64,000 nt of DNA from an uncultured Faecalibacterium sp. (lineage in GTDB: Bacteria > Bacillota > Clostridia > Oscillospirales > Ruminococcaceae), in NCBI GenBank assembly GCA_934539245.1, contig CAKTCK010000006.1:9333-73332 (forward strand), written 5' to 3'. This document shows positions 24,367-32,406 of this stretch, one piece after another. The notes beneath the pieces were generated by a model, which did not search any database, was not told where the DNA came from, and saw only the letters and a list, made by a program, of their open reading frames with translations. A program made the translations under genes and the position numbers. Positions within the stretch are counted from its first letter, which is position 1. Each line of letters starts with the position of its first letter.

Positions 24367-25185
24367 ATGCAGGCTGTAAAGGTATTCAATAACAATGCGG
24401 TGTCGGTGGTCATGCCGGACGGCAGGGAAGCCATTCTCGTGGGCAACGGGCTTGGATTTGGCCGCCGCCCGGGGGACGTGATCGACAAAAGCCGCGTTTC
24501 CAAGGTGTACTATGTGCAGAACGCGCTGCAGACCAAGTTCCTCAAGATGCTGGATAACGTCACCCCGCAGGTGATGCAGGCCGCCGAGCGCATCTCGCTG
24601 GCGGCAGAGGAGCAGGGCATCCTGCTCAGCAGCAAAAGCACCATCTCGCTGGTGGACCATATCAGCTTTGCGCTGGAGCGCGTGGAAACGGGCACCTTTC
24701 TGCCCAACCTCATGCTCTCGGAGACCCGGATGCTGTACCCGAAGGAGTACGCAGTGGGACAAAGGGCGCTGGAACTTGTCCGGCAGTTCTGCGGCGTAGA
24801 GCTGCCGGAGGACGAAGCGGGCTACATTGCCCTGCATCTGGTAGCTGGTGCGGCAGACGGTGCGCTGGCTTACGATACCGTAAAGTTCGTCAAGGCGGTC
24901 AAAGAGATCATCTGCGATACCTATCACTGCACCTTTGAGGAAGAAAGTCTTGAGACCACCCGCCTGACCGTGCACCTCAAGTTTCTGGCGGCGCGCATCC
25001 TGCGGCACACCCCTTGGCAGGACGCCGGGCTGGAGTCCATGTACAAGGTGCTTTTGCAGCGCGACAGCCGCAACGAGGTGTGCTTGCAGCGCATCAACGC
25101 CTATCTGCGGCAGGAATTTGATTACGAGCTGGATCATCAGGAGCAGGTCTATCTGCTCATCCACCTGACCAAGATCGTTGGTTAA
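24367..25185 (+). CDS. BglG/LicT family transcription antiterminator
   Basis: A 272-residue RNA-binding antiterminator. The N-terminal CAT domain is seen as QAVKVFNNNAVSVVMPDGRE and GNGLGFGRRPGD (residues 2-55); two PRD domains follow (about 65-170 and 170-272), with PTS-phosphorylatable histidines in ISLVDHISFALER, YIALHLVAGA, LTVHLKFL and VYLLIHLTKIVG. It should be active when its sugar is being imported. ATG 24367 follows GCGGAGG; the frame upstream covers the RAT site and is not coding. It precedes the PTS permease and GH4 genes and probably reads through the terminator in its own leader. Confidence 0.95.
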   Translation: MQAVKVFNNNAVSVVMPDGREAILVGNGLGFGRRPGDVIDKSRVSKVYYVQNALQTKFLKMLDNVTPQVMQAAERISLAAEEQGILLSSKSTISLVDHISFALERVETGTFLPNLMLSETRMLYPKEYAVGQRALELVRQFCGVELPEDEAGYIALHLVAGAADGALAYDTVKFVKAVKEIICDTYHCTFEEESLETTRLTVHLKFLAARILRHTPWQDAGLESMYKVLLQRDSRNEVCLQRINAYLRQEFDYELDHQEQVYLLIHLTKIVG

Positions 25186-25273
25186 AATGTTTCAACAGGG
25201 CGTCCGGAAGCCCTGCGGAATAGAAATCATCCCCCAAAAAACAGTCAAGTCAAAAAGTGAGGAGTATTACACG

Positions 25274-26833
25274 ATGAAAGAAAAAGTCATGAATGGCTTG
25301 GAAAAGTTCTCCAAAGCCATGCTCTCACCGCTGTCGTATATCTCGGCAGCAGGCCTGATCCTTGTGCTGGGCGCATTGCTTACCAGCACAAGCCTTAGCG
25401 CGATGATCCCCGTTCTGCAGTGGACCCCCATCAAGCTGCTGGGACAGCTGATCTACAACTGCATCATGGTCATCATCAACAACCTCAGCCTGATGTTCTG
25501 CGTGGGCATCGCAGCAGCGCTTGCCAAAAAGAACAAGCAGCAGGCTGCCATCATCGGCCTGATGAGCTATTTTATGTACCTGACCGCCGGCAACGTCACC
25601 CTGACCCAGCTGGGTATGCTGGCTGAGGCTGACCCTCTGGTAGGTCTGTACGGCACCGGTCAGTCCACCGTGTTCGGCATCCAGACGGTGGATATGGGCG
25701 TGTTCGGCGGCATCCTGCTGGGTCTGGTCTGCGGCTGGGTGTACAACCGCACCTGTGAAAAGCAGTTCAAGGGCATCATCACCCAGATCTACTCCGGCAA
25801 CCGCTGGTCCTTTACCTGCATGGTGGTCTTTTCCATCCTGTTTGGATTTGGCTCCTGCTTCTTCTGGCCGCCGGTGCAGAGCGTCATCAGCGCACTGACC
25901 GATCTGATCGCCACCTCTGGCAACTTCGGCCTGTTCCTGTACGGCTTTTTGGAGCGCTTCCTCATCCCCACCGGCCTGCACCACCTCATCTACACCCCCT
26001 TCCAGTTCTCTGCACTGGGCAACAGCCTGACCGTGGGCGATGCCACCTACACCGGCTCCTATATCGTTATGATGATGGAGTACAGCATGGGTCTGCCCTT
26101 CTCGGACGGCATCGTGTGGATGTACACCGGCTTCACCAAGACCTTCGGCTACTTTGGCATCGTGGCGGCCTTCATCTTCTGCGCCCGCAAGGAGAACCGT
26201 AAAAAGACCGCTGCCGTTCTGGTGCCGCTGGCCTTTACCGCCTCTCTGGCCTCCATCACCGAGCCGCTGGACTTCATGTTCTGCTTCTCTGCCCCCATCC
26301 TGTGGGTGGCACACGCCTGTATTTCCGGTCTGTTCATCGTGCTGCTGCACACCTTCCATGTCACCGGCTTTACCACCAACCTCCTTGGCTCGGTGCTGAT
26401 GAACCTTTCTGCCGGTGCAGATAAGACCAACTATCCCACCCTGTACCTGCTGGCACTGTGCCAGATCGCAGTGTACTTTGTGGTGTTCACCCTGCTGATC
26501 AAGGCCTTCAACATCCACACCCCCGGCCGGGAAGAGGTGAGCACCGAGACCGCCAAGAGCGATGCACCCGCCAAGAAGGCAAGTGTGAAGAACGCTGCCG
26601 AGGTCCAGTGCGTCATCGACGGCTTGGGCGGCAAGGAGAACATCCTGTCGGTGGACAACTGCTTCACTCGCCTGCGGGTAAACATCAAGGACCCTGCAAA
26701 GCTGGACGAAGCTGCCATCAACAAGCTGCCGAACAGCGGCATCGTGAAAAAGGGTACCGATATCCAGATCGTTTACGGTCTGCAGGTAGCCGATATCAAG
26801 CGTGCCGTGGAGACACAGCTGGAAAACCAGTAA
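25274..26833 (+). CDS. PTS EIICB permease, alpha-glucoside (maltose-type)
   Basis: A 519-residue fused EIIC-EIIB component of the glucose/maltose PTS family, importing and phosphorylating an alpha-glucoside. About ten membrane segments occupy residues 1-430, with the sugar-site signature SITEPLDFMFCFSAP. A charged linker leads to the EIIB domain (about 440-519), whose phosphorylated cysteine is Cys463 in SVDNCFTRLRV. No EIIA domain or gene is present in the operon, so a general glucose-type EIIA encoded elsewhere must supply phosphate. ATG 25274 follows TGAGGAG. The GH4 gene downstream points to maltose-6-phosphate or related product. Confidence 0.93.
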   Translation: MKEKVMNGLEKFSKAMLSPLSYISAAGLILVLGALLTSTSLSAMIPVLQWTPIKLLGQLIYNCIMVIINNLSLMFCVGIAAALAKKNKQQAAIIGLMSYFMYLTAGNVTLTQLGMLAEADPLVGLYGTGQSTVFGIQTVDMGVFGGILLGLVCGWVYNRTCEKQFKGIITQIYSGNRWSFTCMVVFSILFGFGSCFFWPPVQSVISALTDLIATSGNFGLFLYGFLERFLIPTGLHHLIYTPFQFSALGNSLTVGDATYTGSYIVMMMEYSMGLPFSDGIVWMYTGFTKTFGYFGIVAAFIFCARKENRKKTAAVLVPLAFTASLASITEPLDFMFCFSAPILWVAHACISGLFIVLLHTFHVTGFTTNLLGSVLMNLSAGADKTNYPTLYLLALCQIAVYFVVFTLLIKAFNIHTPGREEVSTETAKSDAPAKKASVKNAAEVQCVIDGLGGKENILSVDNCFTRLRVNIKDPAKLDEAAINKLPNSGIVKKGTDIQIVYGLQVADIKRAVETQLENQ

Positions 26834-26902
26834 ACCGCTTTTCCGCGCCCCGGCGGATTGCGCCGGGCTAACCTGAAAATACAAAAAAGGAGCGTTTATA
26901 TT

Positions 26903-28261
26903 ATGGTCATTACCATCGCTGGCGGCGGCAGCACTTTTACCGCCGGTATCGTCAAATCCATCGCCCTGCGCCGGGATGAACTGGAAGTGGACGAGATCCG
27001 TCTGTTCGACATCAACAAGGAGCGGCAGGACAAGGTTGCCGTCGTGGTGGACTGGGTCCTGCACAAGGAACTGAATACCGACATCAAGCTGGTGGTCACC
27101 ACCGATGTGCAGGAGGCTTACACCGATACCTCTTTTGTGTTTGCCCAGATGCGCGTGGGCGGCTACGCCATGCGGGAGCAGGACGAAAAGATCCCCCTGC
27201 GCCACGGCTGTGTGGGACAGGAGACCTGCGGCTGCGGCGGCATGGCCTACGGAATGCGCACCATCTTCCCCATGATCCAGCTGATCGACGACGTGGAAAA
27301 GTATGCCAAGAAGGACTACTGGATCCTGAACTACTCCAACCCCGCCGCCATCGTATCCGAGGCCTGCCGCAAGCTGCGCCCGAAGGCACGGATCATCAAC
27401 ATCTGCGATATGCCCATTGCCATCATTGACGTGGTGGCAGCCGCCATGGGCATCCAGAACAAAAAGGAGATCGTTTACGATTACTTTGGCCTGAACCACT
27501 TCGGCTGGTTCACCTCCATCCAGTACCGCGGCGAGGACCTGATGCCCAAGCTGCGCGCCTACATCAAGGAGAACCAGATCCTTCTGCCGGAAAGCTACCT
27601 CAAGGGCATGGGTGCCCTGACCTCCTCCGGCAGCCAGAACCGCCACACCAAGGGCAGCTGGTACTATGTGTGGAAGGGCGAGTACGAGATCATGGAAAAC
27701 TTCCCGGAGTACCTGCCCAACACCTACCTGAACTACTATCTGCAGGCCAAGGAGTTCGTGGAGCACTCGGACCCGAACCACACCCGCGCCAACGAGGTGG
27801 AGGAGACCCGCGAAAAGAACCTGTTCGACGGCATCGACCACTACCTCAAGACCGGCGAGGTGGACGCCAACACCTTCTATGCCGGCAGCCACGGCGACTG
27901 GATCGCAGATCTTTCCGCTGCGCTGAAGAACGACACCAAGGCACGCTTCCTCATCATCACCGAGAACCGCGGCGCTATCCCCAATATGCCCTATGACGCA
28001 ATGGTGGAGCTGCCCGCCTACATCGGCAAAAACGGCCCGGAGGTCATTGCCCGGGACAACATCCCGCTGTTCCAGCAGGGCCTGATGATGCAGCAGCTCA
28101 ACAGCGAAAAGCTGCTGGTGGAGGGCTGCGTGGAAGGCAGCTACGAGAAGGTGCTGCAGGCCTTTACCCTGAACAAGACTGTGCCCAGCATGAACGTTGC
28201 CAAGGCCATTCTGGACGATATGATCGAAGCCAACAAGGGCTACTGGCCGGAACTGCACTGA
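26903..28261 (+). CDS. malH: 6-phospho-alpha-glucosidase, GH4 family
   Basis: A 452-residue NAD- and manganese-dependent GH4 enzyme that hydrolyses 6-phospho-alpha-glucosides such as maltose 6-phosphate in the cytoplasm. The NAD-binding loop is IAGGGSTFTAG near the N-terminus; NYSNPAA, the metal site NICDMPI (matching the CDMP form typical of alpha-specific members) and NHFGWFTS are all present. Length fits MalH/GlvA. ATG 26903 follows AAAAAAGGAG. It acts directly after the PTS permease, forming glucose and glucose 6-phosphate. A strong terminator follows. Confidence 0.93.
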   Translation: MVITIAGGGSTFTAGIVKSIALRRDELEVDEIRLFDINKERQDKVAVVVDWVLHKELNTDIKLVVTTDVQEAYTDTSFVFAQMRVGGYAMREQDEKIPLRHGCVGQETCGCGGMAYGMRTIFPMIQLIDDVEKYAKKDYWILNYSNPAAIVSEACRKLRPKARIINICDMPIAIIDVVAAAMGIQNKKEIVYDYFGLNHFGWFTSIQYRGEDLMPKLRAYIKENQILLPESYLKGMGALTSSGSQNRHTKGSWYYVWKGEYEIMENFPEYLPNTYLNYYLQAKEFVEHSDPNHTRANEVEETREKNLFDGIDHYLKTGEVDANTFYAGSHGDWIADLSAALKNDTKARFLIITENRGAIPNMPYDAMVELPAYIGKNGPEVIARDNIPLFQQGLMMQQLNSEKLLVEGCVEGSYEKVLQAFTLNKTVPSMNVAKAILDDMIEANKGYWPELH

Positions 28262-28276
28262 GCAGCCGGCTTTCCC

Positions 28277-28313
28277 GCCGCCGCAGGCATTGCCGCCTGC
28301 GGCGGCTTTTTTA
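28277..28313 (+). terminator. Terminator after the alpha-glucoside operon
   Basis: GCCGCCGCAGGC (28277-28288) pairs with GCCTGCGGCGGC (28295-28306), followed by TTTTTT. Confidence 0.9.
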
Positions 28314-28319
28314 TGCGCA

Positions 28320-28348
28320 TTGACCTTTGCACAGCAAGGGCTTATAAT
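28320..28348 (+). promoter_or_regulatory. Promoter of gluQ
   Basis: TTGACC (28320-28325), 17 bases, TATAAT (28343-28348). Confidence 0.8.
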
Positions 28349-28383
28349 GAGTAAAAACCAGTAAATCGAAAGGAAGCACACCC

Positions 28384-29355
28384 ATGCAAAACCAAGTCCC
28401 TGTCCCCACCAGCCGCCCGGTCACCGGGCGCTTTGCGCCCAGCCCCAGCGGCAGACTGCATCTGGGCAATCTGGCGTGCAGTCTGCTGGCATGGCTCAGC
28501 GCAAAAAGTCAGGGCGGGCGCATCGTGCTGCGCATCGAGGATCTGGACGCCGAGCGCTGTCCCCGCGTCTACGCCGACTTACTGGAGCAGGATCTTGCGT
28601 GGTTGGGGCTTACATGGGACGAGGGCGGCAGCACCGGCGGCGCACACGCGCCCTATTACCAGAGCGCGTGCGGGGACATCTATACCGAAAGCTACCGCAA
28701 GCTGGAGCAGAGGGGGCTGGTGTACCCCTGCTTTTGCTCCCGCTCCCAGCTGCACGCCGCCAGCGCACCCCACACCTCGGATGGCAACGTCATCTACCCG
28801 GGCACCTGCCGGGGGTTGACACCGGAGGAAATTGCGGAAAAGCGCAAAAAGAAAGCCCCTGCCTACCGCCTGATGGTGCCGGACGAGGCCGTCACCTTTA
28901 CGGACGGCTGCATGGGCACCCACACCGAAAACCTGCTGCGGGACTGCGGCGACTTCTACCTGCGCCGGGCAGACGGGGTGTTTGCCTATCAGCTGGCAGT
29001 GGTGGTGGATGATGCCCGCATGGGTGTCACCGAGGTAGTGCGCGGGGCAGACCTGCTTTCCTCCACGGCGCGGCAGCTGTACCTGTACCGGCTGCTGGGC
29101 TTGCAGCCGCCCCGCTTTGCCCACTGCCCGCTGCTGCTGGCAGCGGACGGGCGGCGGCTGTCCAAGCGGGACGGCGACCAGAGCCTTGAAAACCTGCGGG
29201 CAAAGTACACCGCCCCGGAGATCATCGGCAAGCTTGCCTTTGCCTACGGTTTGCAGCCGGAGCCCGCGCCCCGCACCCCGGAAAGCCTTGTGCCGGACTT
29301 TGCATGGACGAAAGTCCCCAAGCAGGATATTTGCCTGCCCGAGGGGCTGTTCTGA
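28384..29355 (+). CDS. gluQ: Glutamyl-queuosine tRNA(Asp) synthetase-like protein
   Basis: A 323-residue truncated glutamyl-tRNA synthetase paralogue that lacks the anticodon-binding domain. GluQ-RS enzymes attach glutamate to queuosine in tRNA-Asp. The class I signature is GRFAPSPSGRLHLGNL, then RIEDLD; a zinc-site pattern is CFCSRSQ with a later GTCR; the KMSKS equivalent is LSKRDGDQS. The ATG follows AAAGGAAG. The residues VFAYQLAVVVDDARMGVTEV match the family's amino-acid-binding region. Monocistronic, convergent with uppP. Confidence 0.92.
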   Translation: MQNQVPVPTSRPVTGRFAPSPSGRLHLGNLACSLLAWLSAKSQGGRIVLRIEDLDAERCPRVYADLLEQDLAWLGLTWDEGGSTGGAHAPYYQSACGDIYTESYRKLEQRGLVYPCFCSRSQLHAASAPHTSDGNVIYPGTCRGLTPEEIAEKRKKKAPAYRLMVPDEAVTFTDGCMGTHTENLLRDCGDFYLRRADGVFAYQLAVVVDDARMGVTEVVRGADLLSSTARQLYLYRLLGLQPPRFAHCPLLLAADGRRLSKRDGDQSLENLRAKYTAPEIIGKLAFAYGLQPEPAPRTPESLVPDFAWTKVPKQDICLPEGLF

Positions 29356-29407
29356 AAAGAACCCTCTCCGTCATCCCTCCAAGAAAAAAGAATCACACCA
29401 TACAACA

Positions 29408-29448
29408 AGGGGCTGCTGCACTCAATACTGTGCAGCAGCCCCTGTTTT
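29408..29448. terminator. Bidirectional terminator between gluQ and uppP
   Basis: AGGGGCTGCTGCAC (29408-29421) pairs with GTGCAGCAGCCCCT (29430-29443), with GTTTTAT on the plus side and TTGTTGT on the minus side. Confidence 0.82.
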
Positions 29449-29466
29449 ATCCTTATAAAATTTCTC

Positions 29467-30300
29467 TTATGCCAGCGCGGTGATAGCCGCCACAGCCAGC
29501 ACGATAGCACCCAGCACGATGCGGTAGATGCCGAAGAACTTGAAGTCGTGGCGCTTGACGTAGTCCATCAGGAAGCGGATGGCTGCAAGGCTGACCACAA
29601 AGGCCACAACGCAGCCCACCAGCAGCACAGCGATCTCGGTACCGGTGATGGATACGCCGGAGATGACGAACTTGACCACCTTGAGCAGGGATGCACCTGC
29701 CATGACCGGGATGGCCAGATAGAAGGTGAACTCTGCCACGCAGGCGCGGGAGAGCCCCAGCAGCAGACCGCCCACGATGGTAGCGCCGGAGCGGGAGGTG
29801 CCGGGGATGATGGCAAGGCACTGCCACACGCCGATAAGCAGCGCGTCCCGGTAGCTGATCTGTTCCAGCTTTGTGACCCGGGGCGTGGTGCGGCGGTTCT
29901 CCACCACAAGGAAGAGCACGCCGTACAAAATCAGCATGGCAGCTACGGTGATGTAGTTATAGAAGTGTGCCTCCATCCAGTCGTCCAGCGGGCTGATGAC
30001 CAGCACCGGCAGGGTGGCGGCTACCACCTTGAACCACAGGTTCCACACACTGGGCTTGGAGATGACCTTGCCCTGCCGCAGCCCGAAGGGCCACAGCTTA
30101 TTCCAGAACAGCACCACCACAGCCAGAATGGCACCCAGCTGGATGACCACCCGGAACATGGACATGAATTCTTCACTGGCATTGAACTTGACGACCTGCT
30201 CCACAAGGATCATGTGACCGGTGGAGGAGATGGGCAGCCACTCGGTAATGCCCTCTACGATACCCATCAGGATCGCTTTAATGATCTCGAAAAACGTAAT
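29467..30300 (-). CDS. uppP: Undecaprenyl-diphosphate phosphatase, apparent ATT start
   Basis: A 277-residue membrane enzyme of the BacA/UppP family that recycles the lipid carrier for peptidoglycan and confers bacitracin tolerance. Signatures GIVEGITEWLPISSTGHM near the N-terminus and LAIIPGTSRSGATIVGG in the middle are intact. The start is unusual: a strong GGAGGG is followed by ATT (30298-30300), and this codon falls where relatives begin (ITFFEIIKAILMGIVEG). The only other start-type codons upstream, such as TTG at 30342, lack a ribosome binding site and lie within a few bases of the likely transcription start. No ATG is available in place. Confidence 0.9.
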   Translation of the reverse strand: MTFFEIIKAILMGIVEGITEWLPISSTGHMILVEQVVKFNASEEFMSMFRVVIQLGAILAVVVLFWNKLWPFGLRQGKVISKPSVWNLWFKVVAATLPVLVISPLDDWMEAHFYNYITVAAMLILYGVLFLVVENRRTTPRVTKLEQISYRDALLIGVWQCLAIIPGTSRSGATIVGGLLLGLSRACVAEFTFYLAIPVMAGASLLKVVKFVISGVSITGTEIAVLLVGCVVAFVVSLAAIRFLMDYVKRHDFKFFGIYRIVLGAIVLAVAAITALA

Positions 30301-30314
30301 AAATCCCTCCTGCA

Positions 30315-30358
30315 GCACCCGCCGGGTGCGTAGTTTTTTCAAAAGCAGTTCCAGTATA
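30315..30358 (-). promoter_or_regulatory. uppP -10 element and leader hairpin
   Basis: On the minus strand TATACT (plus 30353-30358) without a good -35, then a GCACCC-ggc-GGGTGC hairpin (30315-30329) directly before the ribosome binding site. The hairpin could limit access to it. Confidence 0.45.
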
Positions 30359-30429
30359 CCATACTATGAGCCGCTGTGCATATAGATTATGAAAATTTTA
30401 CCGGGTGAGAGCAGTTTTCTGCAAGCGGG

Positions 30430-30698
30430 TGCGCCCTCTCAGGCGCTCCCGCGCCAGCTCTCCCGAAGGGAGAGCCAAGGTCTAAGGCTCGTTGCTAAAG
30501 CTTTAGGAGAAATGAGAAAGTTTCCGGCAGTGCTCTTGGCTCTCCCTTTGGGAGAGCTGTCACCGAAGGTGACTGAGAGGGCGCACGTCGTTAGCCTTGT
30601 CGCTAAAGTTTCAGTCGCAATAAGAAACTTTCCCTCCACCGCTAAAACCGTTCCCTTTGGGAAAGGTGGCACGGCGTAAGCCGTGACGGAGAGGGCGC
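30430..30698. repeat. Family A palindromic repeat, complete copy plus partial
   Basis: Fills most of the 551-base gap between uppP and the TrkA pair. The first copy (30430-30586) has perfect 14-bp inverted ends, GTGCGCCCTCTCAG and CTGAGAGGGCGCAC, and an inner hairpin GTCACC-GAA-GGTGAC (30559-30573). The second part ends with CACGGC-GTAA-GCCGTG (30670-30685) followed by ACGGAGAGGGCGC. The shared central block TTGCTAAAG...GAAAGTTTCCGG is present in both. Confidence 0.85.
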
Positions 30699-30751
30699 GG
30701 GCAAGCAGCAACCTGTGCAAATTTATTTCCGCGTTTCCGGCGGGCGCTGTA

Positions 30752-30780
30752 TTTATCTGCCCCGGGAAATGTGCTATACT
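30752..30780 (+). promoter_or_regulatory. Probable promoter of the trkA-PH operon
   Basis: TATACT at 30775-30780 with a weak -35 (TTTATC, 30752-30757) 17 bases upstream. Confidence 0.5.
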
Positions 30781-30851
30781 ATAAAAATAAGAAGTCTGTC
30801 CGCTTTCTGCGCCCGGCGCAGAGAGCACTGAGAACAACGAGGTGAACCTTC

Positions 30852-31265
30852 ATGAACATACTGGTGATCGGCTGCGATCAGGTAGGTGCGGCGCTGATCC
30901 GCGATCTGGAGCGCATCGGCCATGATATCTCGGTGGTGGAAAAAGACCCCGAGCAGCTCAAGCGTCTGGATGCCTTTGACGATTATACCTTTCACGGCAC
31001 TGCCCTTGTGGGCGACCCTACCGACCCGGACACCCTGCGCCGGGGCGGCGTGGAGAACTGCGACGCCGTGGCGGCGGTGACCGAGGAGGACTCGGTGAAC
31101 CTGATGGCCGCACAGCTGGCGAAGAACATCTTCCGCCGGGATAAAGTCATCTGCCGGGTGTCCGACCCGCATCTGCAAATTTTGTACCACAAGGCCTACG
31201 AGCTGGAGACCATCTGCCCCACCGTGCTGACCGAGCAGGCGGTGTTCCGGGCACTTTCCAAGTAA
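30852..31265 (+). CDS. TrkA-N (RCK) domain protein, first of a pair
   Basis: A 137-residue NAD-binding RCK domain alone, without a TrkA-C domain. The Rossmann motif VIGCDQVGAALIRDLERIGHD and the acidic ribose-binding position in VVEKD are clear, followed by the DAVAAVTEEDSVNLMAAQLAK segment. Such proteins gate TrkH/KtrB potassium channels in the membrane. ATG 30852 follows GAGGTG. The next gene encodes a second, complete RCK protein, so the two could form a hetero-octameric gating ring. No channel subunit gene is nearby. Confidence 0.9.
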   Translation: MNILVIGCDQVGAALIRDLERIGHDISVVEKDPEQLKRLDAFDDYTFHGTALVGDPTDPDTLRRGGVENCDAVAAVTEEDSVNLMAAQLAKNIFRRDKVICRVSDPHLQILYHKAYELETICPTVLTEQAVFRALSK

Positions 31266-31309
31266 AACAGCCTGTATTTGCTTTACAGACCGTAAAACGA
31301 GGTAGTAAT

Positions 31310-31978
31310 ATGAAAGTTTGTATTGCCGGCGGCGGCCGGGTGGGGATGTATCTTGCCCAGAGCCTGCTGTCCCACCGCCATAAGGTGACCATCATCGAGC
31401 CGCAGGAGTCGCTGTGCCGTACCCTTGCCGATACGCTGGATATCCCGGTCATCTGCGGCGATTCCCTGAGCTTTGACACCCTGCGCACCGCCGATGTTGC
31501 CAGCTGCGACGCCTTTGTGGCGGTGACCAACACCGACGAGACCAATCTGGTGGCGTGCCAGATCGCCAAGCGGGAGTTTGGCGTGAACCGCACTGTGGCG
31601 CGCGCTTCCAACCCCAAGAACCGGGACATCCTGCACACGCTGGGCGTGGACACCGTGGTGTGCGGCACCGACAACCTGAGCCACATTCTGGAGCGGGAGA
31701 TCGAGACCGACACCATCCGGCAGCTGCTGTCCTTGGGCGGCGGCACTGCCAGCCTGAACGAGATCCTGCTGCCGGAGGACTTTCAGTTCGCGGGCAAGGA
31801 GATCAAGGAGATCCCCATCCCCGGCGATGCCATTCTGGTCAGCATCACCCGGGATACCGAGTTCATCATCCCTCACGGCAGCACGGTGCTGCTGCCGTGG
31901 GACCGGCTGCTCTGCCTGACACAGGACGACACCCTGCATCTGCTGATGGATGCGTGGGGTCTTTCCTCCCACAAATGA
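31310..31978 (+). CDS. TrkA family potassium uptake regulator (RCK_N + RCK_C)
   Basis: A 222-residue regulator with an N-terminal NAD-binding RCK domain (CIAGGGRVGMYLAQSLLSHRH, then VTIIEPQ) and a C-terminal TrkA-C domain from about residue 140 to 222, which in relatives binds cyclic di-AMP or nucleotides. It follows the shorter RCK gene by 44 bases with GAGGTAG before its ATG, and its stop overlaps the start of the PH-domain gene (ATGA). The context suggests potassium or ion homeostasis, although the transmembrane partner must be elsewhere. Confidence 0.92.
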   Translation: MKVCIAGGGRVGMYLAQSLLSHRHKVTIIEPQESLCRTLADTLDIPVICGDSLSFDTLRTADVASCDAFVAVTNTDETNLVACQIAKREFGVNRTVARASNPKNRDILHTLGVDTVVCGTDNLSHILEREIETDTIRQLLSLGGGTASLNEILLPEDFQFAGKEIKEIPIPGDAILVSITRDTEFIIPHGSTVLLPWDRLLCLTQDDTLHLLMDAWGLSSHK

Positions 31979-32406
31979 GCGAGCAGGAGCTGCTGCGCAC
32001 CGCGCTGGTGCTGCCGCCCCGCGCCCGCCGGGTGCTCTGCGTCTGGGCAGCTGTGCCCGGGCTGGTCTGCGCGCCCTTTGCCTTCTGGCAAAGCGTGTGG
32101 GCGGGCGCAGTCTTTTGCGCTGTATGGGCGGCGCTGGTGGCGCTTGTCCGGGTGCGCTGCTGCAGCTTTGTCGCTGCCCTGACGACGGACAGCGTCACGG
32201 TGCAGTCCGGGGTGGCTGTCCCTGTGCTGCGCCGTATCCCGCGCCGGGCGGTCACCGGGGTGCAGCTGCTGCGCACCCCGCTGCTGTGGGCGGCAGGGTG
32301 CACCGTGCTCCTTGTGCGCAGCCCGGGGCTGCAATTGGTGCTGCCCGGCATCCCTGCCGGGCAGGCTACCGCGCTGGCGGCTGTGCTGATGGAGGGCGAC
32401 GTATGA
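31975..32406 (+). CDS. PH-domain membrane protein, short partner
   Basis: A 143-residue protein with two adjacent hydrophobic segments (residues about 20-60) followed by a domain resembling bacterial PH (bPH2/YdbS-like), with VQSGVAVPVLRRIPRRAVTGVQLLRTPLLW as its core pattern in part. ATGA overlaps the trkA stop and the next gene overlaps its stop in the same way, so the three are translationally coupled. YdbS/YdbT-like pairs are membrane proteins of uncertain role. Assignment rests on topology and the paired arrangement. Confidence 0.7.
   Translation: MSEQELLRTALVLPPRARRVLCVWAAVPGLVCAPFAFWQSVWAGAVFCAVWAALVALVRVRCCSFVAALTTDSVTVQSGVAVPVLRRIPRRAVTGVQLLRTPLLWAAGCTVLLVRSPGLQLVLPGIPAGQATALAAVLMEGDV

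Noticed and set aside
25325-28381. A 1018-codon open frame on the minus strand opposite the PTS and GH4 genes
   Set aside because: Mirror of strongly biased codon use in two recognised genes; no ribosome binding site, no domains.
30342-30345. TTG at 30342 as the uppP start
   Set aside because: It has no ribosome binding site, would add 14 basic residues not expected in the family, and lies almost at the inferred transcription start.
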